A DNA stretch of 64,000 bases, from contig WHVA01000024.1 in NCBI GenBank assembly GCA_015179125.1, positions 310,001 to 374,000 of the forward strand, written 5' to 3'. The first letter of the stretch is position 1; each line of letters opens with the position of its first letter. Both the position numbers and the translations under genes were made by a program. This document shows positions 10,802 through 22,462 of this stretch, in pieces. The notes under the pieces were generated by a model, which did no database searches, was not told the DNA's origin, and was given only the letters and a program-made list of their open reading frames with translations. Origin of the DNA: Gautieria morchelliformis. Lineage: Eukaryota > Basidiomycota > Agaricomycetes > Gomphales > Gomphaceae.

Positions 10802-13800
10802 TGCTCATGCTCATACACTTGTTCTCCACCTCCTACCCTCGCTTGCCAATTCTGTCCTCGACACTTCCGCAGCAAAGGCGGACGTACCAAACACATACAA
10901 GCAAAACACCCAGTGGATGGGCTTGAAATCCATGGATCCAACCATTCCTCGCCACCATCGCCTTCATCATCCCCATCTCAGGATTCATCTTCTCATCAAT
11001 CACCTCCCGAGCAACCTCCCAGTCCAATTCCCTTTGAACCTATGCCGGTACCCACTTCAGACAACATGGATGTTGAATATCCTAGTTTTGTTTTGGATCA
11101 TACACCACCCGGGTCATATGTAGCCTTCGGCGAAGAGTTGAACATAAACTCATCACCTGGAGGCAACGCAAGGGACCAGTACACTCCTGACCTTCCTCGT
11201 ATTACTTGTGCTTATCACGCCAAGCTCAACGGTATGTCAAGCTGCTCAGTACTCCTTTAAATATACATTAACGGTAATTACTTTTTATAGGGCAGATCTG
11301 CAATGAGAACCGGTGACGATATACCACCTGATACACTACCTCCTCCACCGGTTCAGACCAGGACTGACGACTGGACACCATATGCTAATCGCCTCGAATT
11401 TGAAGTTGCTGACTTCCTGTATCGTCGCAACCAGATGTCAGCCGGGGATATTAACTTCATTCTTAGCCTCTGGCGGCGTCCCTTGCTATCCACAACGACA
11501 AACCACCATTTACAAAAGTCACGCACATGTATGACACGATCGACTCCACACCTCTTGGCGATATTTCCTGGGAATCATTCAGCTTGCAGTATAATGGAGA
11601 AATACCTGCAGACAATGTCCCATCTTGGATGGAGCAGATTATGATGTCTGGTTCCGTGACCCACGTATTCTGGTCCATAATCTCGTGTCTAACCCTGATT
11701 CAAATTCAACTTCGATTACACACCCTTTCAGAGCGTACTACTGATATACCCATCGGTTTTCGGGATTTTATGTCTGGGAATTGGGCTGGAGTCAGGCAGT
11801 AATCATCACCATCGTCTCAGATTTAAAATCATGCTCATCATTGATTATGACATTATAGCTGATGATCCCCAAACCCATGGCTCAGTCTTTGCCCCATAAT
11901 ACTTGCAGTGACAAAACACTGTTCTGTAGCTACTGGACATAATGAGTATTGGCCCGTTTATCTCTCCATCGGCAATATACACAATAATATCCGACGAGCG
12001 CATCGCAATGGTTTGTGCTTTTGCTTCCTTGCAATCCCTAAAGTAAGTTTTATATCTAACCATATTATATTGCTGACACATCTGTATTTCATTAGCAACT
12101 CATGAATTTCCGATGATGCTGCCTTTCGTAAATTTCGCCGTCAACTCCTACATTCGTCACTGGCCAAAATACTCGAACCTCTCAAACCTGGCATGACAAG
12201 TCCTGAGGTCATTCGATTTCCAGACGACCACTTCAGGAAGGTTATTTATGGGCTTGGCCCTTACATCGCAGACTATCCAGAACAGGCACTGCTGCCTGCA
12301 TCGTGCAAGGCTGGTGTGCAAAGTATGTATTCTTTTATGCTGATGGACACTTCGCTGACATGTTATTTCAGATGTACTGCACCTGCCAAAGACCTCGACA
12401 CCGGTCATCATGTGCGCCGCTCTCAGGCACACCACTGACTGCTAGTTGAAGAGTTTGAGCTCGGTATGCTATGGATGAATATGGACTGGTTGGGATATTG
12501 TTGTCTGTGTTTTTGTTTACCACCACTGAAATTTAAACATCTCTAAGTGTTTTCTTTTTAGCCGTTACCAATGGTTTCCCCGTGCAATATCAACGAACTC
12601 CTTTCATCTGACATATTACACCAGCTGATCAAGGGTGTGTTCAAGGACCACCTCTTACGTGGGTGAATGACTACATCAAGTTGAACACTCGGCATCAGAA
12701 GCACAGAAGATACTTGATGACATTGATCGGCGGTAAATTTGCCTCTGCTGTATATTAGTTATAATTCCTGAATTAATTTTCTAGCATAGCGCTAGCTCCG
12801 TCTTTTGCAGGCTTAGACGGTTCCTGAAGCAAGAACTTCAAGCAATGGACTGTGATGATTCGAAGGCGCTCATGAAGGTGCCCATCTCATTTATATTAAT
12901 ATATAATTATGTTTAACAACTTCACGCACAGGTCTACTTACCAGCAATTGAAGCCATGTGCCAGATGAGATGGTGAAAGCGATGCATGCCTTCCTGGACT
13001 TCTGCTACATAGCTGACGTGACACACACGATACACACAGCCTTGCAGCCCTGGACAATGCCCTTCAACGGTTTCACCGCCACCGTGAAGTCTTCGGACAA
13101 GTGGTGTTCGTGCTGAGGGTTCAACCTTCCAAGGCAACACTCTCTCATCCATTATGTTAAAATGATTCAGGCCTATGGGGCACCGAATGGCCTTGCTCCT
13201 CCATCACAGAATCCAAGCACATTAAGGCTGTGAAGGAGCCGTGGCGACGCTCAAGTCGTTTGAGGCGCTCAGCCAGATGCTCCTTACCAATCAGCGCCTT
13301 GATAAACTCGCCGCTGCTCGTGTTGATTTCGTTAACCGTGGCATGCTGAAGGGCACATGTCTATCATCAGTTTGGAGACATTCTTCGTGCGTGGGTCAAT
13401 TATGCCATGACAATCGTCCAAACTAACATTTCATGTGATTTACAGGAATGAACCAAGCTGATCCTGGCTCTGATCCACCAGATCCCCTTCTTGATCAGGA
13501 TCCTCAACTTCCCACAATGGCAATGATGGCGACAACAGCGGCAGTAATAATGGCAACAATATGGCAATATTGATGAAGACAATGATGACGAAGCTGAAGG
13601 CGACTTGCTGGTCCCACCGTAGAGGCCCATGTTGACCTAGCAAAGACTGCATGTAAGCATTGCATAACTTAGTTTTGGAATATACTAACTATGTTTGCAG
13701 TATGCAGAGTTTACCCAGATGATATCGCCGCCGAAATTGAACAACCTGACTTCTCCGATCTCATCCAGCAATTTATCCATAAACAGGAAATGCTCAGGAC

Positions 13801-15755
13801 TCCAACTCCAATAACAGCTTGTGGCTCTCCCCACATTTTATGGAAAGATAACTGTATATCCTTCTGCTGTTGCCACTTTCCATGCACCTAGTGACATCTC
13901 GGGCATCGGCGGCATGCGCCGCGAACATATACGTGCGGTTAACTCATGGAGAAAAGGGTCTGGGCGTTATGACACTATCTTTGTCAACACCGATCCATTT
14001 GCAGAGGGTATGCATGGTCTTGACATCGCTCGCGTACAACTCTTCTTTTCATTCTCTCATGATGGCGTCCAGTATCCCTGCGCCCTTGTGCATTGGTTCT
14101 CACGTTTGGGTGATTCACCAAACGACAACACAGGCCTGTGATTGTTGAACCAGATACATCGGATGATGACGGTGCAACTCTCTGAGTCACCTCTATTGTC
14201 CACCTCGATACTATCGTTCGAGCTGCACATCTTCTTCCAGTATTTGGTCATGAATATGTATCACGGACTCTTTCTTTCTCAGACACACTCGATGAATTTA
14301 CCAGCTTCTATGTCAACAAATATGCTGATCACCATGCATTCGAGATTGCTTTCTAAAAGTTTCCGGTCTCGCTATACCGCTCAATCTCGCTGGGAATAGT
14401 GTTCTGCAAAGCCCGGCTCGGCTCAAAAGCCCCGGCTTCGGCTCGGCTCATGCCGGCTCGGGCTCACAGAATTCAGGCCGGGCCCTGCGTGCCGGCTTGG
14501 GCTCGGCTCGGGCTTGGCCCGCTTAAGCCGGGCTCTTCAGTGGGAAATATCGACCGAGGGGATGCAACGCCGAAGTGGAAATTCTATGTACTTTTAACTA
14601 GCTAGTCGTATTCTATATCAACTTCGCTCTCCCCCTCCACAAGCTCTGTATTGAGCCTGTGCCAAGAAGATCAGACTGAGCTACAATTCATTATGAAGGC
14701 TTACCTGGCGTGAGGCTTGCATGTGCCGGCGAAGTGTACTTACTTCGAATACATAAGTTATTTTTTGTCGGTCATTTTTCCTACAAATAATATAGTCCTC
14801 ATTTGCCTGCCATGGAGGAGACCTGACTCACCGGCACAATTTGCAGTCAATAATTTTTTTACCTTCCTCAACGTGTAGATTATTGAAAAAATAACGTGTA
14901 TCCAAAGTACGATCTTTGGACTTGATCTCCATGTCAGGTAAGCCCTCTACCGCATCTAGATCCTTGAGCCAGCCGTCAGGGCGAGCCGGAGCTCCCTGAA
15001 CTATCTTATCTTGTATGGCTGAAGTCCCCAGTGTAGCCTTGCTTTGAGTACCTGAATCTTAGATCAATAGATAGACAATATTCTATGCAAAGATATGACT
15101 CACCAGTAATGCCACCAGATTCCTTATTCGTAACCATTTCAGTACTACTGAAATCAGTAGGCTTGGCAACGGTCTTGCATTTGGCTCGATCACCAGGGCC
15201 GGCTCAACAATAGTCTTTTGTTTTTTATTTTTATGTTGGTCAGTAGTTTCTACCACCTTAGTCACGACCTTGGCATGCTTGCGTTGACCAAGAACATTGG
15301 CCACATTATCGGGATCCTTCAGTGCGGCGCTTGGCTTTAGCGTTCGGCCGAACGGGCACTCTTGATAGGGAGCAGCTGAACCTCGTCCGCATCGCTGGGG
15401 TCCTGGATACGGGGCAAGGGCATGGCAGTGAGCAGCAGACAGAATTTTTTCAAACTCAACCAATAGAGTACAGGAGATACTCAAATTAGCTACCTGAGTG
15501 CCGCTTGCCACCCGACAGTGCATACCGGGTAAGCGCCCAAAAGCCGCGGCTTCAGGCTCGGCTCGGGCTCTCAAAACTCAAGCCGGGCCCTAGATCCCGG
15601 CCTCAGGACGGCTTTGGCCCGGCTCGGCCCGGCTTTTGGGGGCCCGGCTCCGGCTTAGGCCGCGGCTGAAGCCGGGCTTTGCAGAACACTAGCTGGGAAT
15701 CAGTTCAATTTCGCACTGGTGCGTTACTTCCATTCATCAGCCCTCGTTTGTTCTG
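10802..15755 (+). pseudogene. Plavaka-family (CACTA-like) transposase, decayed
   Basis: A C2H2 finger CQFCPRHF..TKHIQAKH (C-x2-C-x12-H-x4-H) starts at 10844. It is followed by a proline/serine-rich linker and ITCAYHAKLNG, an intron, then DDIPPDTLPPP, DDWTPY and FLYRRNQMSAGDI (about 11310-11450). Further landmarks in order: DSTPLGDISWESFS (11540), GNWAG (11780), SVATGHNEYWPVYLSIGN and NIRRAHRN (11930-12010), GMTSPEVIRFPDDHFRKVIYG and ADYPEQALL (12190-12290), SITESKHIKAVKEPWRRSSR and LLTNQRLDKLAAARVDF (13200-13340), DIARVQLFFSFSHDGVQYPC and VHWFSRLGDSPNDNTG (14020-14140), and FYVNKYADHHAFEIAF (14310). This order is typical of basidiomycete Plavaka transposases, which cut and paste DNA in the nucleus. 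Besides introns there are several frame changes, for example near 11640, and hAT copy 2 interrupts the C-terminal region, so the gene is dead. No terminal repeats were identified. Confidence 0.87.
14397..15691 (-). mobile_element. hAT transposon derivative, copy 2 (inverted), inside Plavaka
   Basis: Starts TAGTGTTCTGCAAAGCCCGG and ends with its reverse complement. The perfect 8-bp duplication GCTGGGAA flanks it at 14389-14396 and 15692-15699. It is 1295 bp, nearly the same sequence as the copy at 6331-7633 but inverted, with the same BED-finger gene fragment on the minus strand (first exon about 15100-15430). One base is missing relative to copy 1 near 15175, which shifts that exon's frame. 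It lies within the 3' part of the Plavaka coding region and is therefore younger than it. Confidence 0.9.
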
Positions 15756-15759
15756 ATCA

Positions 15760-18700
15760 GCACTGCAGACCGTATATATTGTGGTATGGAGAAAAGAGAC
15801 GACTTCGGAGTACTAAACACTTTTACTTCAGGCATACATACTGTGTTTCCCAATGCCCCGCGCAGCGAGTCACCGAGACCGCAGATGACTTCCGGGATGC
15901 CATAGCGCGGCTTGGAGAGAGCGGGGAAGATGCAGGTGGCGGGGAGGACGGTCCTAATGATGCTGGCGACATTCGGATCCAGCGTGTGGGAGGCTGTCGC
16001 TTCGGCCTGACCAAGCAGCGGTTTGTCGTGTTGATGTTCCCGGAGTTGTTAGGGACAGTGATTTAGGTTAAATTTAGGGCCCATCGCACTACCGGATAGC
16101 TCTAGCACATTGGAGTCGTCTGAACCAGCTCCCACGGGGCAGCTCCCGCACGAGCTGGAGATCGCCGGACACGACGGCTGCGTGCGACGCGCCGACGCAC
16201 GTCCTCGACGTCTATGCACCCACGCCTACTCTCTCCCACGGTTGCCTCTGTGCAGATGATTCGCTCTTCCCCGGTCCAGCCCGACGATTTCGAACGAGTG
16301 TATTCTCCTTGAGATCTCGATGGGTGATGTGCTGGAGTTACCCAGCGAGCTGAGCACTCGAGATGTCAGCGTCACTACTGGAAGATTCGACTCCTCGGTC
16401 AAATTCACCGTTGCACTCCTCTCATGAATCTGAAAGCTCTACTGCAGACGAATAGACTGTCCCATTACGTTCCGTCAACGCTGTTACTGCGTATTTCCCT
16501 GCTATAGATGCGACTCGTGCATATGTGACCACAGAGATGGAGAACATGGTCGTGTCGGGGGTTGCTACATTGGCATATATACTAAGTCTATTTCATATAG
16601 AACCAGTCTTTGCTGGTGTCGTCTCTTCAGACGGCGTTCAATTTTCACCAGTTACCCGAACTTTTGCAATCTCTAGTCCATGATCTGACGGAGACCGTAC
16701 AGATGCGGATTCAATCCACATTCGGTGTTTCACGCATTCAAAGGAGTCTGGCTCTAAAGGTAGTTTTCCTGTCAGTCTTACTCGGACTATGCTCAACTAG
16801 TTGATGCGAAGATACTCTCATGTACAAGTCCCGAGTGTGGACTGAGCCCACAAGTTTGACAGTACCGCAGTGGACATCAGCCTTGTGGACACGTCTCGAA
16901 AGTCTCATTGAGCAATGAGGACCTTGCAAACTGTTGCACATAATGGCCTCTTTTACCTCTGTAAATCGATTGAAGGTTGCTTCTAGGTTCATATCCTCGA
17001 AAAGGTTCTGGATCTGAAAAGGGATCCAGCATCACAGACGCCATGGATGAGGCGATGAAGGTGTGGTGTTTTAGTGATCCTCCTGTCTGTGAAACCCTCA
17101 ACCAGCGCTTAGACAATAAGCCAAGCTCTACATTCTGGACCACTCTCTCTCTTTCTTTGGAAAAACATTCTCGAGATGCTGCTAAAGATATTTATGAACA
17201 GCTGTGTGTTATTGAGTGTTGGACGCGGGCAATTGATGATGCTTTCCTTCAACAGACCCTTGGAATAGAGCTATATAGGCTACCCGAGATTCCTGCGGCC
17301 GCTTTTCCATGATTTCTTTGCCAAGATTGCTGTGCATACCAATACATGATATCGTACTCGCACAATAACTAGCGGCATTTCTAAGTTGACAGTCCCGAAA
17401 CAGTGCTTGTGCTGCGCTCTGTCGCGCAGTTCGAGACCTTATCTAGTACGCTCCCTGAATCGGTCAAGCGATGTCAGGCGGTGCGCGTGCAAGCATAAAA
17501 TGGTTGCGAAGATATTAACACCCCTCAGGGAGCTTCTTTCGCAACAAAGTAGTACGTCTTGACACATCCCGCCCTTGGTACAGACATTTATGATCATCAC
17601 TTCTTCAGCTTCGGTACCACAACTTCGTCGATATGTTTACTCGCACTGACATAGGCTCTTGCCACTTAGTGGCTTCATGTACTTAGCCATATTTGGTGCT
17701 TGCACCACTTAATAGATTTGCATGCTTATCTCAGTTCTTTTCTTGACAACCTCGCAATGTCTTCTGTAACATATTTGTCCCTTACTTTCACTTGACACAC
17801 TTACTCTTCGCCTTGGTTTACTTGCTCTCTTGATTGATCTTACTGCTAACTTTGCCAAGTCAGAAATAAGTGACTTGACTAACTTGGCGGGCTTATGCAC
17901 AAAATAAGCAGGCTAAGTCTAGTAAGATTTTTTATGATTTTCCTGATGCTTCTCGAGCTGAAGATAAAATTATCCACACACAACCGGGTTGACGTCCCAG
18001 TAGGTGACCCGATGGCCCCTCGCCTTCGAATATCGAATACACCATGGAATGACAACTGCGCGTACTTCTGGGCTAAGCCACGGTGGAAGGGGTAATGAAA
18101 GAGTCACAAATTGGACCTCTACAAATGACCTGACAGTGTGTACACGCGAGTTGACGACTTTTTTGTTTACCTAACCTCTAGCTTCATAGATGGGGTCTGT
18201 GCTCCATACAACGCTACAGCGCCCGCATTCCCAGTTCTATCAAGCTACTTGACCACGAACCTTCAGGGCGGTCTGTTGTTGTCCCTGACAAAGTATCGAG
18301 GAAAAAATATGCTGTCACAAGTACGTCATATGTCTCACCATCTTCCCAGCGCTTTCCCCCTTCCTTCGAGTCTGCACACCGAATTCACATCGTCTAAAGG
18401 CTCTCTGTGAATAAGTAACGAATACTTTCCATTCGGCAATATTTGAGGTCTTCAATTAGTTCCCGAGTTCCTCCAGTCAAATATGCAAAAGAGAAGAGCC
18501 CTCGTCTCTCCGGCCAGATATGGGCCTCTAGTAAGCCAACACTACTTTATTTTGGTAAGAAGAGGGTTAGACTCGTGGCAAATCTCTACGCCGGGATAAG
18601 GTTGATCTTCTTCTTATAATTAGAAGAGGCTAAAAAGTAGTCGACCGTGACCTGGCGATGGCCACGTATCTTCGGAGAATGCCACCGTGGCAGCCTGGGT

Positions 18701-18870
18701 CTTCATCAAAATACTCTGAGGTAGCCTTCTTTGCATAACACCTCTTCAGGGACAAGTTTTCTACAACATCTTATTGGACAACTGCGTTCGTGTTGCTCTT
18801 TACGTGACAAGGGGTTGTACAGATCCCACCGCCTCGAAGGCTTACGCTTATCATTCTACGACGCAATTCG
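15760..18870. other. About 3 kb without a recognised gene
   Basis: Small frames occur on both strands. The best is 16977-17312 (+, 111 codons), which reads a soluble helical sequence with ERRLDNKPS-like and YEQLCVIECWTRAIDDAFL segments but matches no family known to me. A second (16610-16804) is a mixed hydrophobic sequence. Bases 17640-17930 contain a cluster of CTTA/TAAG words like those at 6070-6330. Near 18540-18640 GAAGAG/CTTCTT words form weak inverted repeats. Decayed host or transposon sequence is likely. Confidence 0.35.
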
Positions 18871-18877
18871 AACTGAC

Positions 18878-19155
18878 ATGGCCTCCGAAGTTCTCACTCG
18901 AGACGAGAAATTATGCTCTGACCCAGCTGGAGCAGCTGGAGATGTTGCAACTGCTATTGACACTGGTCCTAGTGTCACATCTTCGGCCGCATCTGGAATA
19001 AGTGAGGACGCTGAATCTTATGGGCCACACAGTGATAGCCCTGTCAACGCTTGGCTGGTTGTACTGTCCTGTTTCCTCCTAAATTTAACCTTTTAGGCAT
19101 TAATTACGCGTATGGTCAGCGATCGCTGTGGGTACTGGGTGCTGCATTGGACCAC
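18878..19155 (+). pseudogene. MFS (monocarboxylate-type) transporter N-terminal fragment
   Basis: The frame from MASEVLTRDEKL (18878) reads an acidic, serine-rich soluble N-terminus. It then reads SPVNAWLVVLSCFLLNLTF, a first transmembrane helix, and after a one-base frame change GINYAYG. The order of a W-containing first helix followed by GINY-x-G is the typical beginning of fungal monocarboxylate-transporter-like MFS proteins. Nothing of the later helices follows, so this is only a fragment. Its identity rests on about 60 residues and is tentative. Confidence 0.42.
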
Positions 19156-19419
19156 TTCAAGCGTACGAGTCGTATAGTATGTTGTCCTCCACCACGAGGG
19201 CGGGGGGTGTGTTTTGGTGGGACTCAAAGGGTGGTATGGTATGGTTTTTATTCACGCAAAGCACGTACTTATGGCATCTTTTTCATGACGGGGGTGGAGG
19301 TGGGCAGGGCAGGAGGGTCTGATGTCAAAGATAGGCGCGCCGAGCACCGGATTATTATTGTACCCGCATGAAAGGGAAATTTCTTATTGTTCTGAGTGAG
19401 CTTCTGTACTGAGTATATT

Positions 19420-20508
19420 TCATATTCCATACACACGCACCAGGTTCAGCGTGACACACACGGGCCAGCGGCGCCAGCTCCAGCCACAACATCCACTCCA
19501 TGTCCAGGTCCAGCTCCTGCTCCAACACCAGCTCCCGCTCTGGCTCTGGCTCTGGCGCGCCGCGCCCTCGCTCCAGTAGTCCGCGAGCTCGAAGTCGGCA
19601 GCGTACGCCGCGTGCCTTGTGTCCAGCCCCGCGCCGTTCGTGTCCATGCCCCCGCCATCGTCGCCATCGTCGTTGCCGCGCCCGACCCCAGCGCGCCGCG
19701 GCGCATTGTACTCGACGGGCCGCGTCACTGGGACGCGCGTGTCGCACATCGCGGCGCGCGCCCCGAGGAATAGCGCGTCGTGCACGTTCCCAGTGTCGGC
19801 GAGCACGACGCAGTCGAGGTTGAGGAGCCACGCCTTGCGCGCGGGGAGGACGGCGAGGTTCGCGGGGCGGAGGGCGGCGTGGGCGAGGGCGGCGTTTTTT
19901 TTTTTTTTTTCATGTCCCACCTCCTGGAGGTGTTTACCGCCCCCCGCTGTCTGTGAGGTGAGGCAGTTTCCTTCTCCGGTTTGTGATGTGTCGTATGAGT
20001 GGGGTCTGGCTTAGTAAGTGCTCGGCCGCCGGAGCAGCTGGCACGACAGGAAGGAGCGCCGCAGGAAATAAAAGAGGTGGGGTTCGTCCGGTTGGTGTTG
20101 CGTGGGCCGCCTTGATCACCGTGTGGGGCTTAGGGCGGCGTTGAGGAGGTGCGCGAGGTCGTGCTGGAGCTCGTCGAGCGTGGCTGGGGCGTGGTGCGGG
20201 CACGCGGCGGGCGAGCTGTAGTGCGGCGCGGTCAGCGGCGGAGGATATAGATATATGGAGAGCCGGCCTGACCAGGACGCCGCGCAGGATATGCGGCCGC
20301 CGTCCGTAGCGTCTACGGCACGCTCGATGTCCTCGACTTCGAGCTTGCAGGCGGCGAGGATGGCGGTGCCGCCGAGGGTGATGCCGTTGGCGAGGGCGGT
20401 GACGCCGGTGGTGAGGCGGAGGGCCCTGTAGTCGAGGCTATCTACGCGGCAGGGCGGGTCAGACAAGAGCGAGCTCTGGACGTATGAGCTTTCCGATTTC
20501 GAGGTCAT
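19420..20508 (-). pseudogene. Exosome subunit RRP42-like (RNase PH fold), copy A
   Basis: Minus-strand reading starts MTSKSESSYVQSSLLSDPPC, then LDYRALRLTTGV, TLGGTAILAACKLEVEDIER and DGGRISCAAS, an intron-like stretch, and DELQHDLAHLLNAAL. After an inserted poly(A)-tailed element it resumes with RPANLAVLPARKAWLLNLDC, VVLADTGNVHDALFLGARAA, a VTRPVEY step, and GAGLDTRHAAYAADFELADYW. This is the RNase PH-fold order of Rrp42/EXOSC7, a structural ring subunit of the nuclear and cytoplasmic RNA exosome. The DGR motif expected before LDYRAL is eroded. Near 19500-19560 a Gly/Ser/Gln simple-sequence expansion replaces normal sequence. With the insertion, this copy is not functional. Copy B lies inverted at 25138-26070. 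Confidence 0.8.
19895..20131 (-). mobile_element. SINE-like poly(A) retroposon inserted in RRP42 copy A
   Basis: On the plus strand a run of 16 T (19895-19910) begins the insert, that is, a poly(A) tail on the minus strand. The 11-bp direct repeat AGGGCGGCGTT occurs at 19886-19896 and 20132-20142, bracketing about 235 bp that has no counterpart in RRP42 copy B. Tail plus target duplication is the mark of LINE-driven retroposition. Just before the tail is a hairpin built from CACCTCC and GGAGGTG. No clear tRNA-type A and B boxes were found, so the SINE class is unproven. Confidence 0.65.
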
Positions 20509-20514
20509 TCACCG

Positions 20515-20715
20515 TGACTAGTAATCGCTCCAGGCGGAGGTGGATCCTGGCGACTGAGTGTCGCTTTCTGCCTTGAGTTTGCCTTTTGCCGCTCAAGTGA
20601 TCAGAGTAGGGCTGCAGGAGTACAGTCATCTTGAATGTCCACAGCCTCTCCATAATAAATGGCAATCATAAGGTCAACTTCATACATATAGTGCAAGTGT
20701 GAAACATATCACGGA
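20515..20715 (-). repeat. BTB-RRP42 spacer repeat, copy A
   Basis: Reverse-oriented copy of a roughly 200-bp sequence also present at 24860-25137, 50000-50225 and 52045-52290. Shared landmarks are TGATTGCCATTTATTCTGGA, AGATGACTGTACTC and GGCAAACTCAAGGCAGAAA. It lies between the RRP42 start and sequence resembling the 3' end of a BTB gene, as in the other copies. It lacks about 60 bp present in copies B and C. Confidence 0.8.
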
Positions 20716-20859
20716 TAGCAGTCAGACGCTGGCGGTTTGAATCATATACAGCCCGTTGTAAATTACATGTACAACCTGCTGTAAAATACATGGGTGTGAA
20801 ACTCAGACGCCCGTCCCTACGCCTACACCTGCGGTTCCCCTGAACCATCCCCTCGCATC

Positions 20860-21900
20860 CTCAGTACGGTGCACGTGCACCGTATGCCGCTGCCCCTCAG
20901 TATTGGTGCACGCGCACCGTATGCCGCTGCCCCTCCGAATGGTGCATGTGCACCGTATCCCGCTGACCCTCCGTACGGTGCAAGTGCACCGTATGCTGCC
21001 GCCCATCCGTACAGTGCACGTGCATCGTAGGCCGCTGCCCCTCAGTACGGTGGTGCACCATATGCCGCTGCCCCTCCGAACGGTGCATATGCACCATATC
21101 CCGCTGGCCCTCCGTACGGTGCACATGAACGGTATCCCGCTGCCCTCAGTACGGTGCAGGTGCACCATAGGCCGCTGCCCCTCCGAATGGTGCAGGTGCA
21201 CCGTATTCCGCTGACCCTCCGTATGGTGCAAGTGCACCGTATGTTGCCGCCCATCCGCAGTGCACGTTCACCGTAGGCCGCTGAGCCTCCGTGCGGTGCA
21301 CATGCACCGTATCACACTGCCCCTCAGTACGGTGCAGGTGCACCGTAGGCCGCTGCCCCTCCCTACGGTGCACCTGCACCGTATCCCGCTGCCCCTCACA
21401 GTACAGTGCACGTGCATTGTAGGCCGCTGCCCCTCCGTACGGTGTGTGCACCATACAATGCCTGTGGGTACGGTGCACGTGCACCATACGACGCCTGTTG
21501 GTATGGTGAATATGCACCATACCTGGCCTGCGAGGACGGTGCACACGGTAGGCCGCCTGGCCGTACGGTGTACCTGCACCATACGCCGCCCCTCACAGTA
21601 CGATGTCAGTACGGTGCATGGGCACCGTATCCCGCTGCCTCTCCGTACGGTGCATGTGCACCATACAACGCCTGTGGGTACGGTGCACACGGTAGGCCGC
21701 CTGGCCGTACGGTGTACCTGTACCATACGCCGCCCCCTCTCAGTACGGTGCATGTGCACCGTACTGTGAGGGGCGGCGTATGGTGCACGTGCATCGTACT
21801 GAGGGGCAGCGGCCTACGGTGCGTGTGCACCGTACTGAGGGGCAGCGGCCTGCGCATACGGTGCACGTGCCCCGTACTGAGGGTCAGCGGGATACGGTGC
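20860..21900. repeat. Left satellite array
   Basis: About two dozen palindromic units in head-to-tail order, mostly with CCGCTGCCCCTC linkers read on the plus strand. Near 21730-21780 the linker orientation flips (GGGGCGG instead of CCGCCCC), so a local inversion centre lies there. The TACGGCCAGGCGG-type linkers near 21550 and 21710 are a variant found only in this part and its inverted copy at 22493-23029. Confidence 0.75.
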
Positions 21901-22462
21901 ACGTGTACAATAACTGCGATGCACCGGGTTGAGGGATGTGAGCTTGGTTGGACATATCACGCACCATAGGCCGCATGCAGCCCGTCCGTGCGGTGCACAT
22001 CGCGCGCACCATACGCCGCCCGTCCGTACAGTGCACGTGTACGATAACTGCGGTGCACCGGGTTGAGGGTTGTGAGCTTGGTTGGACAGATTAGAGCGGG
22101 ACAATGATCTGCAAGACAATGTAACCTCTGGCACATTCTCCAAACGCCACCGCCCCACCCCGTAGGCCGCCCCTCAGTACGGTGCACGTGCTTGAGGCCT
22201 ATGAGAGTGGTTGGACAGATTAGAGCGCAACAATGATCTACAAGACAACTTACCCTCCATCTACCGTATATCATGTCGAAACCTTCCCACGGAAAGGGCA
22301 TCGTTTCTTGGACCTTCCAATGTACGCACAAACGGACCTGGAATGGGTTAATAGAGTACCCAAATGCTTGGCCACTCCCACGAACGTACCTCTGGTCAGT
22401 CCAGTCGACTCGATAGTTGTCGTCATTATGTAAGTTAGAATCAACAAAACAGAGCACACAGT
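21900..22462. repeat. Satellite centre with three copies of a GTTGAGGG-type spacer
   Basis: Between the arrays a longer motif recurs three times (about 21906-21960, 22030-22110, 22190-22240). It comprises GATAACTGCGGTGCACC, then GGGTTGAGGG, then TTGGTTGGACAGATTAGAGC, with decay toward the right. Bases 22250-22440 are single-copy in this window. No gene was recognised. Confidence 0.6.

Noticed and set aside
6070-17930. One composite transposon spanning both CTTA-rich clusters
   Set aside because: No terminal inverted repeat or target duplication was found; kept only as a hypothesis in the findings.
19500-20014. Arg/Ser- and Pro-rich plus-strand frames opposite RRP42 copy A
   Set aside because: GC-rich antisense shadows of the RRP42 coding strand; no independent domain.
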